Shown here: positions 31,507-40,827 of the stretch, piece after piece
Numbering within the stretch: position 1 is the first letter of the stretch
Layout of the letters: every line of letters starts with the position of its first letter
From: Streptomyces tauricus
GTDB lineage: Bacteria > Actinomycetota > Actinomycetes > Streptomycetales > Streptomycetaceae
Reading direction: 5' to 3'
Assembly (NCBI RefSeq): GCF_014650955.1
Contig: NZ_BMVY01000007.1
Span: 1-64,000 of the forward strand
Length of the DNA stretch: 64,000 bases
Program-made: the position numbers and the translations under genes
Notes under the pieces: model-generated
Told to the model about the DNA's origin: nothing
What the model saw: only the letters and a program-made list of their open reading frames with translations
Databases searched by the model: none

Positions 31507-32813
31507 CAGTAGCTCACCCCCAGGTGGTCGGCGATACGCCGGCACTTGCTCATGGCGTCCTTCCAGGCCTTTTCCGGGTCCTTGCCGAGGACGCCGACGT
31601 TCTTGATCTCGTCCCTGATCGGCTGCCCGAGCGCGATGTCGTACGGGCTGTTGAAGGCGACCGGGATCTTCTCCGCGGCCGGCCCGTACACATCCATCGT
31701 GATCTGGTCACCGAAGAACGGGTCGTGCTCGCGGAGCTTCTTCAGCCCGTACGAGGCCGGTGTGGACGGGAAGAGTCCGGCGTCCATGAAGCCCTGGGCC
31801 TGGTTGTCCGCGTTGAGCAGCCAGGTGATGATCTCGAAGGCCTTCTCGGGTTCACGGCACGCCTTGGTGATCGCCAGGAACGAACCGCCGACGTTCGAGG
31901 GGCCGCCGGGACAGTTCGCGACCCGCCATCTGCCCTTGGTCTTCGGGTACTGGAGCTTGAGGTCGCCCGCGGCCCACGAGGCGTTGAGCTGGCTGGGCAA
32001 CTGGCCCCGCTCGGTGGCGGAGATCGAGTCGGGCGTACCCGTCACCAGGCTCGACACCAGCCCGCGCCGCTTGGCCTCCACGGCACGGTCCCAGCAGATA
32101 CGCACATGCTCCTGGTCGCCGATGAAGTGCTTTTCCTTGTCGACGAACCGCTCGGTGCCCTGTCCGATCGACATCTCGAAGACGCTGCCGACATCGGTCA
32201 GGATGAACGCCCCGCGCACCCGCTTCTTCAGCTGCTCACCCGCCGCGAAGAACTGCTCCCAGGTGCCCATCTCCCTGGAGACGTCCTCCGGTTCGTACGC
32301 GAGCCCGGCCTTCTTGTAGACGGCCGGCTGGTAGTACTGCACGACGGGGCCCACGTCGATGGGGAAGCCGACGAGGCTGCCGTCGGGGGCCACACCCTGC
32401 TGCCACTTCCAGTCCAGGTACTGGCTCTTGAGCTTCTCCGCGCCGAGTGTGCGCAGATCCACGAACTGGTCGGCGTTCGGCAGGTACGACGCCATGTCCT
32501 CGCCCTTGAGCCCCGCGATGTCGGGGACATGGGCCTGGCCGGTCATCGTGGTGATGAGCTTGGAGCGGTAGTAGCCGCCGATCTGGATCGCGTCCAGGTC
32601 GACGGCGCTGTCGTAGCGCGCCTTGGCCTTCTTGACGACGGTGTCGCTCAGGCCACCGCTCCAGTACCACAGCACCATGTTCCGGCCCGTCGAGCCGGTC
32701 GGTACGGCGCAGCCGGACGCCAGGCCGCCGAGCGCGGTCGCGGCCGTACCGGCCAGTCCCGCGCGGAGCAGGCCCCTTCGTGAGAGCCGCACAGCTCCCA
32801 CCGCCTTTCGCAT
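31506..32813 (-). CDS. Extracellular sugar-binding lipoprotein of ABC transporter
   Basis: A 435-residue family-1-type solute-binding protein. The N-terminus has a Tat motif (SRRGLLRAGLAG) and a lipobox ASGC, so it is likely a Tat-exported lipoprotein on the outer face of the membrane. The mature part starts with LWYWSGGLSDTVVKKAKARY and contains the ligand-binding segment GSFLAITKACREPEKAFEIITWLL near the C-terminus. It delivers an oligosaccharide to the two permeases downstream. The kinase gene ends 45 bp upstream on the same strand. The bound sugar cannot be read from sequence. Confidence 0.92.
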
Positions 32814-32857
32814 GTGTTCGGTCTTCGCAGCAAGGAAGACGCATCAGAGGTGAGGCA

Positions 32858-33931
32858 TCAGAAGGGATGCGTCGCCGCGGATGTGTCGGGGGAGATCGGG
32901 AATGCCGTGGGGGCAGGCGGAGTCACCGGGGCGTGGGGGACCGGGGGTCCGGGATCGGCGGGCATACGGTCCGTCAGGAAGCCGTACGCGCGCCGCAGTT
33001 CGGGGTCTTCGAGGGAGCGCCACCACTGGTGGATCCCGTACCAGCCGGGCGCGGCCAGCGCCCCGCCGTGCCGCTGTACGGAGAGTCCGGCGGCCAGCAC
33101 CGCGAAGCGCAGCCGCTCCTCCAGGGGCCAGCCCTCCAGCGAGGCCGCGACGAAACTCGCGCCGAAGACGTCTCCGGCACCCGTCGCGTCCAGGACGCCG
33201 GTGGCGAGGGCGGGCACGTCGGCGTGCTCGCCCGTGGTCTGGTCGACGGCGATCGCGCCGTCCCGGCCGCGGGTGACCACGGCCACCGGCACCAGCTCGG
33301 AGAGCCGGGAGAGCGCGTCGGCCGCGGTGTCGGTACGGGTGTACGCCATCGCCTCGGTGTCGTTCGGGACGAAGGCATGGCACAGGGCGAGCTGGTCGAG
33401 GAGGTCCGAGGACCACTGCTGGGTGGGGTCCCAGCCGACGTCCGCGTAGATCTTCGTGCCGTTCGCGGCGGCCTTGGCGATCCACTCGCGGGGTTCGGCC
33501 TCGATGTGCACGAGGGCCGTACGCGCGGCGGGCGGGTCGCCCATCAGCGCGTCCTGCGAGTACGGGGGCTCCTGGCCGTGGGTGACCAGGGCCCGGTCGT
33601 GGCCGTACGCGATCGAGACGGTGACCGGGGTGTGCCAGCCGTCCGCCGTACGGGAGAGCGAGAGGTCGATGTGCTCCTGCCCCGCGAGGACCTCACGGCA
33701 GTACGCGCCGTAGTAGTCGTCGCCGAACACCGTGGCCAGGGAGGTGGTGAGGCCGTAGCGGGCCGCTGCCACGGCCAGGTTCGCGATCCCGCCCGGGCTC
33801 GTGCCCATCCCGTCGGTCCAGATCTCCTCGCCGGGGGTCGGCGGCTTGCCCAGACCGGTCAGGACGAGGTCGTAGAAGAGCAGCCCGGTCAGCAGCACAT
33901 CGGGCCGCGCGTCGGGCCGTGTCTCACCCAC
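32858..33931 (-). CDS. PfkB-family carbohydrate kinase
   Basis: A 357-residue cytosolic sugar kinase of the ribokinase fold. The substrate/glycine region is GTSPGGIANLAVAAARYGL, and the signature-2 segment DATGAGDVFGASFVAA holds the catalytic Asp and anion hole. The Pro-rich C-terminal tail of about 25 residues is probably disordered. The GTG start has GAGAGGA 8 bp upstream. It is the first gene of the minus-strand arm and faces the DeoR gene across paired 20-bp repeats. It probably phosphorylates a monosaccharide freed from the imported glycan; the sugar is unknown. Confidence 0.9.
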   Translation of the reverse strand: MGETRPDARPDVLLTGLLFYDLVLTGLGKPPTPGEEIWTDGMGTSPGGIANLAVAAARYGLTTSLATVFGDDYYGAYCREVLAGQEHIDLSLSRTADGWHTPVTVSIAYGHDRALVTHGQEPPYSQDALMGDPPAARTALVHIEAEPREWIAKAAANGTKIYADVGWDPTQQWSSDLLDQLALCHAFVPNDTEAMAYTRTDTAADALSRLSELVPVAVVTRGRDGAIAVDQTTGEHADVPALATGVLDATGAGDVFGASFVAASLEGWPLEERLRFAVLAAGLSVQRHGGALAAPGWYGIHQWWRSLEDPELRRAYGFLTDRMPADPGPPVPHAPVTPPAPTAFPISPDTSAATHPF

Positions 33932-33960
33932 GAGCGCATCCTCTCGTCAAAACTCTTCAT

Positions 33961-34000
33961 TTTCGGTGCACCGGATCGTGTTTCGGTGGACAGGATCGTG
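33961..34000. promoter_or_regulatory. Two 20-bp tandem direct repeats, candidate DeoR operator
   Basis: TTTCGGTGCACCGGATCGTG is followed immediately by TTTCGGTGGACAGGATCGTG, identical at 18 of 20 positions. Each begins with TTTCG, the half-site motif typical of DeoR-family operators. The pair lies 30 bp from the kinase GTG and 58 bp from the DeoR start. A small inverted repeat, GCCAA-T-TTGGC, sits at 34011-34021. The arrangement suggests that the DeoR protein controls both arms from here. Confidence 0.7.
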
Positions 34001-34058
34001 CGCGTCTCCAGCCAATTTGGCAAGAGTTGAGCAGAACAGAGCATAGAAATGATGGCGG

Positions 34059-34829
34059 ATGAAGACTATTGTTCAGCTCGTGCTGGCAGAGAGACGACAT
34101 CAACTCATCCTGCGGGCCCTGCGCTCCGGCGGCCCCGCGGCCGTGACCGATCTCTCGGAGCAGCTCGGCGTGAGCCCCGCCACCGTGCGGCGCGACCTGC
34201 TCAAGCTGGAGGAGGAGGGCCTGCTCACCCGCGTGCACGGCGGAGCGGTCGCCGAGGAGGGCGACCAGCCCTTCGCCGAGGTCGCCGAGGTGCGCGTGGC
34301 CGAGAAGGACGCCATAGCGGCGCGCGCGGCGGCCCTCGTCGAGGACGGCCAGTCCGTGCTGCTCGACATCGGGACCACCGCCTACCGGCTGGCCCGGCAG
34401 CTGCACGGCCGCCGGATCACCGTGATCACCAGCAACCTCGTGGTCTACGAGGAACTGGTGGACGACGAGGCCATAGAGCTCGTGCTGCTCGGGGGCATGG
34501 TCCGCCGCGAGTACCGCTCACTGGTCGGCTTCCTCACCGAGGACAACCTGCGCCAGCTGCATGCGGACTGGCTGTTCCTGGGAACTAGCGGAGTACGGCC
34601 GGGAGGGCAGGTGATGGACACGACCGTCGTCGAGGTACCGGTGAAGCGCGCCATGATCAAGGCGGCCGACCGGGTCGTCCTGCTCGCCGACCGCGCCAAG
34701 TTCCCGGGCACGGGGATGGCGAAGGTCTGCGGCCCCGAGGACCTGGACATCGTGGTGACCAACGCCCCGGCGGACCCCGGAACGCGAACCGCCCTGGAAG
34801 AGGCGGACGTACGCGTGGTGCTCACGTGA
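34059..34829 (+). CDS. DeoR-family transcriptional regulator
   Basis: A 256-residue repressor-type protein. The N-terminal winged helix has AVTDLSEQLGVSPATVRRDLLKLEEEGLLTRVHGGA, the DeoR signature. The C-terminal DeoRC sensor domain (about 80-235) includes DIGTTAYRLARQL and FLGTSGVRPGGQVMDTT, which resembles sugar-phosphate isomerase folds and binds phosphosugars. The ATG lacks a strong ribosome site, so the exact start is uncertain. It heads the plus-strand arm (small ORF, GH4, GH38) and is divergent from the kinase/importer arm. A phosphosugar from the PfkB kinase is a plausible inducer. Confidence 0.92.
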   Translation: MKTIVQLVLAERRHQLILRALRSGGPAAVTDLSEQLGVSPATVRRDLLKLEEEGLLTRVHGGAVAEEGDQPFAEVAEVRVAEKDAIAARAAALVEDGQSVLLDIGTTAYRLARQLHGRRITVITSNLVVYEELVDDEAIELVLLGGMVRREYRSLVGFLTEDNLRQLHADWLFLGTSGVRPGGQVMDTTVVEVPVKRAMIKAADRVVLLADRAKFPGTGMAKVCGPEDLDIVVTNAPADPGTRTALEEADVRVVLT

Positions 34830-35191
34830 CGGGCACGGCCGGGGCCCCGGTGGCACCGGCGGCTCCTGTGGCGCCGGAGGCCCCTGTGACACTGGGGTCC
34901 CTGGCGGGCACCGGCGGCCCCGGCGGTCCTGGCGCCACGCGTAGCACCGGTAGCCCCGGTGACACCGGTGGCCCCGACCACAGGGGCGGCCCTGGCAGTA
35001 CCGGGGCCCCGGCGGCCTTGGTGGCACCGGAGGCATCGGCGGCTCCGGCCGCTCCGGTGGCACCAGCGGCCCCGGCGGTCCTGGCGCCACGCGTGGCCCT
35101 GGTGGCCCTGGTGGGACCAGCAGAGCCCGCGGCCCCGCCGGCCCCACCACCCCTGATGACCCCGAGGAACAGCGAAAGGGCAGTTGCGTGA
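34826..35191 (+). CDS. Hypothetical Ala/Pro/Gly-rich protein with a collagen-like stretch, translationally coupled on both sides
   Basis: A 121-residue open frame starts with ATGA over the DeoR stop and ends with GTGA over the GH4 start, so it could keep ribosomes moving through the operon. It is built of low-complexity repeats: APVAPAAPVAPEAPV, then a collagen-like stretch of about ten triplets (GGP GGP GAT RST GSP GDT GGP), then more Ala/Pro repeats. The DNA shows 9- and 18-bp periodicity. I do not recognise a family. It may be a real small protein or an expanded repeat linking two genes. Confidence 0.4.
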   Translation: MTGTAGAPVAPAAPVAPEAPVTLGSLAGTGGPGGPGATRSTGSPGDTGGPDHRGGPGSTGAPAALVAPEASAAPAAPVAPAAPAVLAPRVALVALVGPAEPAAPPAPPPLMTPRNSERAVA

Positions 35192-36525
35192 AGCTGACGA
35201 TTCTGGGCGGTGGCGGATTCCGCGTGCCGCTCGTGTACGGGGCGCTCCTCGGAGACCGTGGCGAGGGCCGCGTCACCGACGTCGTGCTGCACGACCTGGA
35301 CCAGGGACGGCTCTCCGCCGTCGCCCGGGTCCTCGCCGAGCAGGCCGCGGCTCACCCGGACGCACCGACCGTGACCGCCACCACGGATCTCGACGACGCC
35401 CTGCGCGGCGCCGACTTCATCTTCTCCGCGATCCGGGTCGGCGGCCTCGAAGGCCGCGCCGCCGACGAACGGGTCGCCCTCGACCAGGGCGTCCTCGGAC
35501 AGGAGACGGTCGGCGCCGGAGGCATCGCCTACGGCCTGCGCACGGTCCCCGTGGCCGTCGACATCGCCCAGCGGGTGGCCCGCCTCGCCCCCGACGCCTG
35601 GCTCATCAACTTCACCAACCCGGCGGGACTCGTCACCGAGGCCATGTCCCGCCACCTCGGCGACCGCGTCATCGGCATCTGCGACTCCCCGGTCGGCCTC
35701 GGCCGCCGTATCGCCCGCGTGCTGGGCGCCAACCCGCGCGAGGCCTGGATCGACTACGTCGGCCTCAACCACCTCGGCTGGGTCCGCGGACTCCACGTCG
35801 CCGGACGCGACGAACTCCCGCGGCTGCTCGCCGACACCGACCTGCTCGGCTCCTTCGAGGAGGGCAAGCTCTTCGGCACCGACTGGCTCCAGTCGCTCGG
35901 CGCCATTCCGAACGAGTATCTGCACTACTACTACTTCAACCGCGAGGCCGTCCGCGCCTACAGCCAGGCCGAGAAGACCCGCGGCGCGTTCCTCCGTGAC
36001 CAGCAGGCGGGCTTCTACGAGGAGATGAGCCGCCCGGACAGCGCCGCCCTCACCGCCTGGGACCGTACGCGGGCCGAGCGCGAGGCCACGTACATGTCCG
36101 AGAACCGGGAGAGCGCCGGCGCGGGCGAGCGCGACGCCGACGACCTCTCCGGCGGGTACGAGAAGGTGGCCCTCGCCCTGATGCGGGCCATCGCCCGTGA
36201 CGAGCGGACCACGCTCATCCTCAACGTCCGCAACCAGGGCACCCTGACGGCCCTCGACGCGGACGCCGTCATCGAGGTGCCCTGCCTCGTCGACGCCAAC
36301 GGCGCGCACCCGGTCGCCGTGGCCCCGCTGCCCGACCACGCCACCGGCCTGGTGTGCGCGGTGAAGGCCGTGGAGCGGGAGGTGCTGGCCGCCGCCGCGT
36401 CGGGTTCGCGCGCGACGGCCGTGAAGGCCTTCGCCCTGCACCCGCTGGTCGACTCGGTGAATGTGGCCCGGAATCTGGTGGACGGATACACCGCGGTCCA
36501 TCCTGGTCTCGCCTACCTCAAGTAA
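35188..36525 (+). CDS. Glycoside hydrolase family 4 (6-phospho-glycosidase / alpha-glycosidase type)
   Basis: NAD+- and metal-dependent glycosidase of 445 residues that acts by an oxidation-elimination mechanism. The Rossmann motif is at the N-terminus (MKLTILGGGGFRVPLV). The metal ligands Cys165 (GICDSPVG) and His195 (GLNHLGW) are both present, as is INFTNPAGLVTEA. GAAAGGG lies 7 bp before the GTG. Many GH4 enzymes use 6-phosphosugars made by PTS uptake; no PTS gene is here, so it may act on unphosphorylated glycosides or on products of the PfkB kinase. GH38 follows after 32 bp. Confidence 0.91.
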   Translation: MKLTILGGGGFRVPLVYGALLGDRGEGRVTDVVLHDLDQGRLSAVARVLAEQAAAHPDAPTVTATTDLDDALRGADFIFSAIRVGGLEGRAADERVALDQGVLGQETVGAGGIAYGLRTVPVAVDIAQRVARLAPDAWLINFTNPAGLVTEAMSRHLGDRVIGICDSPVGLGRRIARVLGANPREAWIDYVGLNHLGWVRGLHVAGRDELPRLLADTDLLGSFEEGKLFGTDWLQSLGAIPNEYLHYYYFNREAVRAYSQAEKTRGAFLRDQQAGFYEEMSRPDSAALTAWDRTRAEREATYMSENRESAGAGERDADDLSGGYEKVALALMRAIARDERTTLILNVRNQGTLTALDADAVIEVPCLVDANGAHPVAVAPLPDHATGLVCAVKAVEREVLAAAASGSRATAVKAFALHPLVDSVNVARNLVDGYTAVHPGLAYLK

Positions 36526-36557
36526 GCGCTTTCCCCGCTCGTTACCTGGAGACTTTC

Positions 36558-39500
36558 ATGCACGACGAACGCCGGCGAATCGAGGAGCGCGTCCAGCGCC
36601 TTCACGACCAGCGCATCAAGGCCGCGATCTACGCCGCCGCCGTGCCCTTCGAGATCGAGGCCTGGCAGGCCCCGGGGGAGCCCGTCCCCTTCGAAGAGGC
36701 CGCCGCCGCCTCGTACGCGCCCTTCGAGATGGGCACCCCGTGGGGCCCGCCCTGGGGCACGACGTGGTTCCGGATGCGTGGGCGGGTGCCCGCCGAGTGG
36801 GCGGGCCGGCGCGTCGAGGCCGTCATCGACCTCGGCTTCGTCGGCGACTGGCCCGGCAACCAGGCCGAGGCCCTCGTCCACCTCACGGACGGCACCCCGC
36901 TGAAGGCGGTCAACCCGCTCAACCAGTACGTGGCGATCGCCAACCCCGCCGTCGGCGGGGAGGAGATCGACTACCTGGTCGAGGCGGCCTCCAACCCGGA
37001 CATCCTCGCCGACGACTTCTCCAAGATCACGCCGATGGGTGACATCCGCACCGCGGGCGACAAGCCCCTCTACACCTTCCGCCGCGCGGACCTCGCCGTC
37101 CTCGACGAGGAGGTCTGGCACCTCGACCTCGACATCCAGGTCCTGCGCGAGCTGATGCTGGAGCTGGGCGAGCACGACCCCCGCCGGCACGAGATCACCC
37201 ACGCCCTGGACCGGGCCCTGGACCTGCTGGACCTCGACGACATCGCCGGTTCGGCCGCCGACGTACGGGCCGCGCTGAAGCCCGCGCTGTCCAAGCCCGC
37301 CAACGCCAGCGCCCACATCGTCTCCGGCGTCGGCCACGCGCACATCGACTCCGCCTGGCTGTGGCCGATCCGCGAGACCAAGCGCAAGACGTCCCGCACC
37401 TTCTCGAACGTCACCTCGCTCGCCGACGAGTACGAGGACTTCATCTTCGCCTGCTCGCAGGCCCAGCAGTACGAGTGGGTGCGCGACAACTACCCCAAGG
37501 TCTGGGCCCGCATCCAGGAGTCCGTCAAGAAGGGCCAGTGGGCGCCGGTCGGCGGCATGTGGGTCGAGGCCGACGGCAACCTGCCCGGCGGCGAGGCCGT
37601 CGCCCGCCAGTTCGTGCACGGCAAGCGGTTCTTCATCGAGCACTTCGGCGTCGAGACCAAGGGCGTGTGGCTGCCGGACTCCTTCGGCTACACCGCGTCC
37701 TACCCGCAGCTCGCCAAGCTGGCCGGCAACGAGTGGTTCCTCACCCAGAAGATCTCCTGGAACCAGACCAACAAGTTCCCCCACCACACCTTCTGGTGGG
37801 AGGGCATCGACGGCACGCGGATCTTCACGCACTTCCCGCCCGTCGACACCTACAACGCCCGGTTCAGCGGCGAGGAGATGGCCCGCGCCACCCGCAACTA
37901 CCAGGAGAAGGGCGTCGGCACCCGCTCGCTGGCCCCCTTCGGCTGGGGCGACGGCGGCGGCGGCCCCACCCGCGAGATCATGGAGCGGGCGCGCCGCCTC
38001 GCCGACCTGGAGGGCTCGCCGAAGGTCGTCGTCGAGCACCCCGACGAGTTCTTCGCCAAGGCCCGCGAGGAGTACCCCGACGCCCCGGTCTGGGTCGGCG
38101 AGCTCTACCTGGAGCTGCACCGGGCCACCTACACCTCGCAGGCCCGCACCAAGCAGGGCAACCGCCGCAGCGAACACAAGCTCCGCGAGGCCGAGTTGTG
38201 GGCCACGACGGCCGCGCTGCACGCGCCCGGCTACGCCTACCCGCACGACAAGCTCGACCGGCTCTGGAAGACGGTCCTGCTCCACCAGTTCCACGACATC
38301 CTGCCGGGCTCCTCGATCGCCTGGGTGCACCGCGAGGCGGAGGCCGAGTACGCGCGTGTCGCCGAGGAGGTCGAGGCACTGACCGCCGAGGCGGTCGCGG
38401 CACTCGGCACGGGCGGCGCCCGCGTCTTCAACACGAGCCCCGCCGAGCGCCGGGAGGTCGTACGGACCGCCGACGGCTCCCTGGCCCACACGGTCGTCCC
38501 GGCCAACGGCAGCGCGCCCCTCGGTACCGGTACCGGCGAGGCGCCGAGCCCTGTGACGGTCGAGGGCCGTGTCCTCGACAACGGTCTGGTGCGCGTGGAG
38601 ATCGCCGAGGACGGCACCCTGTCCTCCGTACGCGATCTGCGCGCCGGTGGCCGGGAGGTCCTGGCGGACCAGGGCAACCTGCTCCGGCTGCACACGGACC
38701 TGCCCAACTACTGGGACGCCTGGGACGTCGACAAGCACTACAAGAACCGCTACACGGACCTGCTGGACGCCGAGTCCGTGACGGTCGTCGAGGACGACCC
38801 GCTGCTGGGGTCGATCCGCGTCGAGCGCTCCTTCGGCAACGGCTCACGCATCACGCAGACCATCAGCCTGCGCGCCGGCAGCCCCCGGATCGACTTCGAG
38901 ACGGACATCGACTGGCACGAGGCCGAGAAGTTCCTCAAGGCGGGCTTCCCGGTCGACATCCGGGCGGCGCACTCGTCGGCCGAGATCGCGTTCGGCCACA
39001 TCCAGCGGCCCACGCACACCAACACCACCTGGGAGTCGGCCCGCTTCGAGGTCTCCGGCCACCGCTGGGTCCACCTCGGCGAACCCGGCTACGGCGTCGC
39101 GGTCATCAACGACTCCACATACGGCCACGACGTCTCCCGCACAGTGCGCGAGGACGGCGGTACGACGACCACGGTCCGGCTCAGCCTGGTCCGCGCCCCG
39201 CGCATCCCGGACCCGGCGGCCGACCAGGGCAGGCACCACTTCACCTACGCGCTGCTGCCCGGCGCGACCATCGCGGACGCGGTCGCCGAGGGCTACGCGC
39301 TCAACCTCCCCCTGCGGGTCGCGGACTCGGCGGGCACCGCCGAACCGGTCGTCTCCGTGGACGGCGAGGGCGTGACCATCGAGGCCGTCAAGCTCGCCGA
39401 CGACACCTCGGGCGATGTCGTCGTACGCCTCTACGAGTCACGCGGCGGCCGGGCGCAGGGCATCCTGCGCACGAGCTTCCCGCTGGCCGGTGCCGAGATC

Positions 39501-39611
39501 GCCGACCTGCTGGAGCGCCCGCTGTCGACGGCGGACACGGACGGGAACGGCGTCCCCGTCACCCTGCGTCCCTTCGAGATCCAGACGCTGCGACTGGCCG
39601 TGCGGAAGTGA
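36558..39611 (+). CDS. Alpha-mannosidase, glycoside hydrolase family 38
   Basis: A 1017-residue cytosolic GH38 enzyme. After an N-terminal beta domain (about 1-245), the catalytic alpha/beta barrel has the zinc motif GHAHIDSAW (His262, Asp264) and WLPDSFGYTASYPQ with nucleophile Asp374. It continues to FHDILPGSSI (zinc His), then the mid helical domain and the C-terminal beta-sandwich domain (about 700-1015). GGAG lies 7 bp before the ATG at 36558. No signal peptide is present, so it trims imported manno-oligosaccharide. Together with the beta-galactosidase it suggests a mixed alpha-mannose/beta-galactose glycan. Confidence 0.95.
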   Translation: MHDERRRIEERVQRLHDQRIKAAIYAAAVPFEIEAWQAPGEPVPFEEAAAASYAPFEMGTPWGPPWGTTWFRMRGRVPAEWAGRRVEAVIDLGFVGDWPGNQAEALVHLTDGTPLKAVNPLNQYVAIANPAVGGEEIDYLVEAASNPDILADDFSKITPMGDIRTAGDKPLYTFRRADLAVLDEEVWHLDLDIQVLRELMLELGEHDPRRHEITHALDRALDLLDLDDIAGSAADVRAALKPALSKPANASAHIVSGVGHAHIDSAWLWPIRETKRKTSRTFSNVTSLADEYEDFIFACSQAQQYEWVRDNYPKVWARIQESVKKGQWAPVGGMWVEADGNLPGGEAVARQFVHGKRFFIEHFGVETKGVWLPDSFGYTASYPQLAKLAGNEWFLTQKISWNQTNKFPHHTFWWEGIDGTRIFTHFPPVDTYNARFSGEEMARATRNYQEKGVGTRSLAPFGWGDGGGGPTREIMERARRLADLEGSPKVVVEHPDEFFAKAREEYPDAPVWVGELYLELHRATYTSQARTKQGNRRSEHKLREAELWATTAALHAPGYAYPHDKLDRLWKTVLLHQFHDILPGSSIAWVHREAEAEYARVAEEVEALTAEAVAALGTGGARVFNTSPAERREVVRTADGSLAHTVVPANGSAPLGTGTGEAPSPVTVEGRVLDNGLVRVEIAEDGTLSSVRDLRAGGREVLADQGNLLRLHTDLPNYWDAWDVDKHYKNRYTDLLDAESVTVVEDDPLLGSIRVERSFGNGSRITQTISLRAGSPRIDFETDIDWHEAEKFLKAGFPVDIRAAHSSAEIAFGHIQRPTHTNTTWESARFEVSGHRWVHLGEPGYGVAVINDSTYGHDVSRTVREDGGTTTTVRLSLVRAPRIPDPAADQGRHHFTYALLPGATIADAVAEGYALNLPLRVADSAGTAEPVVSVDGEGVTIEAVKLADDTSGDVVVRLYESRGGRAQGILRTSFPLAGAEIADLLERPLSTADTDGNGVPVTLRPFEIQTLRLAVRK

Positions 39612-39676
39612 CGGACACGCTCATGCGGAAGCGGTGACCCCGTTTCCCATGAACAATTAAGGAAGCGATGAACGGC

Positions 39677-39722
39677 CTGGTCACGGTAGGGGCGGGGGAG
39701 GTCCCCCACCCGCCGTGACCAG
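39677..39722. terminator. Hairpin terminator after the alpha-mannosidase gene
   Basis: CTGGTCACGG and CCGTGACCAG form a perfect 10-bp stem, with further G/C pairing of GGGGCGGGGG against CCCCCACCCGCC inside. It lies 66 bp past the GH38 stop and 87 bp before the sulfotransferase start, closing the DeoR arm. A 16-codon frame starting at 39668 runs through it, but its ribosome site is too close to be convincing. Confidence 0.75.
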
Positions 39723-39808
39723 TGCGCGTTCCCTGGACGACATCTGCGGTTCGCCCGGCGCCCCTGTGATGAGTGCGATGGGGGGCAGTGCGAGAGAAAG
39801 GTGTCACC

Positions 39809-40693
39809 GTGCGAGACCCGCGCATGTCCGCGATCGGCAAAGGGTTGAGGCGCCGCGGCAGACTGATGGCCCAGGCGGTGAGCCCGCCGCGCCGCGGCCT
39901 CGACGCCGCACCCGGCCCCCGTGCCGCCGAGGGTTCCCGCGCGGACGGTTACGTGGCGCCCCGCGCCCCGCGTCTGGTGGACTCGCCGGTCTTCGTCCTG
40001 TCCTGCGTCCGCTCGGGCTCGACCCTCCTGAGGGTCCTGCTGAACAGCCACAGCAGCATCCGCGCCCCGCACGAGATGCACTTGCGCACCCTGCACGTCC
40101 ATCTGTCCCGCGACTTCACCGCCGACGCCATGCGGGCGCTCGAACTGGACAAGGAGGAACTGGAGCACACGCTGTGGGACCGGGTGATGCACCTGGAACT
40201 CGCCCGCAGCGGCAAGCAGATCATCGTCGACAAGACCCCGCCGAACACCCTCATCTGGCCGCGCCTGCAACGATGTTGGCCCAACGCCCGCTACATCGTG
40301 CTGCTCCGCCACCCCGGCGCGGTGGTCGCCTCCCTCACCGACCGCCGCACCGACCCCGACCACGAACAGATCCGCGCCGAGGTCCTCGACTACGGCGTAC
40401 GGCTCGACGAGGCCCGCCGCGCCCTCGACGCCCATGTGATGACGTACGAGGACCTCACCGCCGATCCCGAGGGGACCACGCGCGGGCTGTGCGAGTACCT
40501 GGACGTGCCGTGGGAGAGCGCGATGCTCGACTACGGGACGAAGGACCACGGCACCTTCCGGCCGCAGCTCGGCGACTGGAGCCCCACCATCAGGTCGGGC
40601 CGTGTCCAGCCGGCCCGCCCGGCCGACCCGAAGGCCGAACTGCCGCCGCGGCTCGCCGAGTTGGCGAGGGCGTGGGGATACCCGGTCTCCTGA
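39809..40693 (+). CDS. PAPS-dependent sulfotransferase family protein
   Basis: A 294-residue protein of the Sulfotransfer_3 type, which moves sulfate from PAPS to a hydroxyl or amine. The 5'-phosphosulfate loop is CVRSGSTLLRVLLNSH. The 3'-phosphate-binding region is RYIVLLRHPGAVVASL, and the conserved VMTYEDLTADPEGT follows. The GTG at 39809 has GAGAAAGG 7 bp upstream. It stands alone between the mannosidase terminator and a convergent ATP-grasp gene. The acceptor is unknown; a lipid, sugar or secondary metabolite is possible. Confidence 0.85.
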   Translation: MRDPRMSAIGKGLRRRGRLMAQAVSPPRRGLDAAPGPRAAEGSRADGYVAPRAPRLVDSPVFVLSCVRSGSTLLRVLLNSHSSIRAPHEMHLRTLHVHLSRDFTADAMRALELDKEELEHTLWDRVMHLELARSGKQIIVDKTPPNTLIWPRLQRCWPNARYIVLLRHPGAVVASLTDRRTDPDHEQIRAEVLDYGVRLDEARRALDAHVMTYEDLTADPEGTTRGLCEYLDVPWESAMLDYGTKDHGTFRPQLGDWSPTIRSGRVQPARPADPKAELPPRLAELARAWGYPVS

Positions 40694-40827
40694 CCGGGCG
40701 CCCCCCCGCCACGATGTGACGCGAGTTCGCCCAGTCGCGGATCTGCGTCCAGGTCGCCGGCGGGGTCAGCTCCTGCTGGTCGCGGGGGTGCGGGAGGTGA
40801 CACGTGCACCAAATTGGTATGGACCAA

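Noticed and set aside
39668..39718. A 16-codon ORF after the alpha-mannosidase gene
   Set aside because: It coincides with a terminator hairpin and its GGAAG is only two bases from the ATG.
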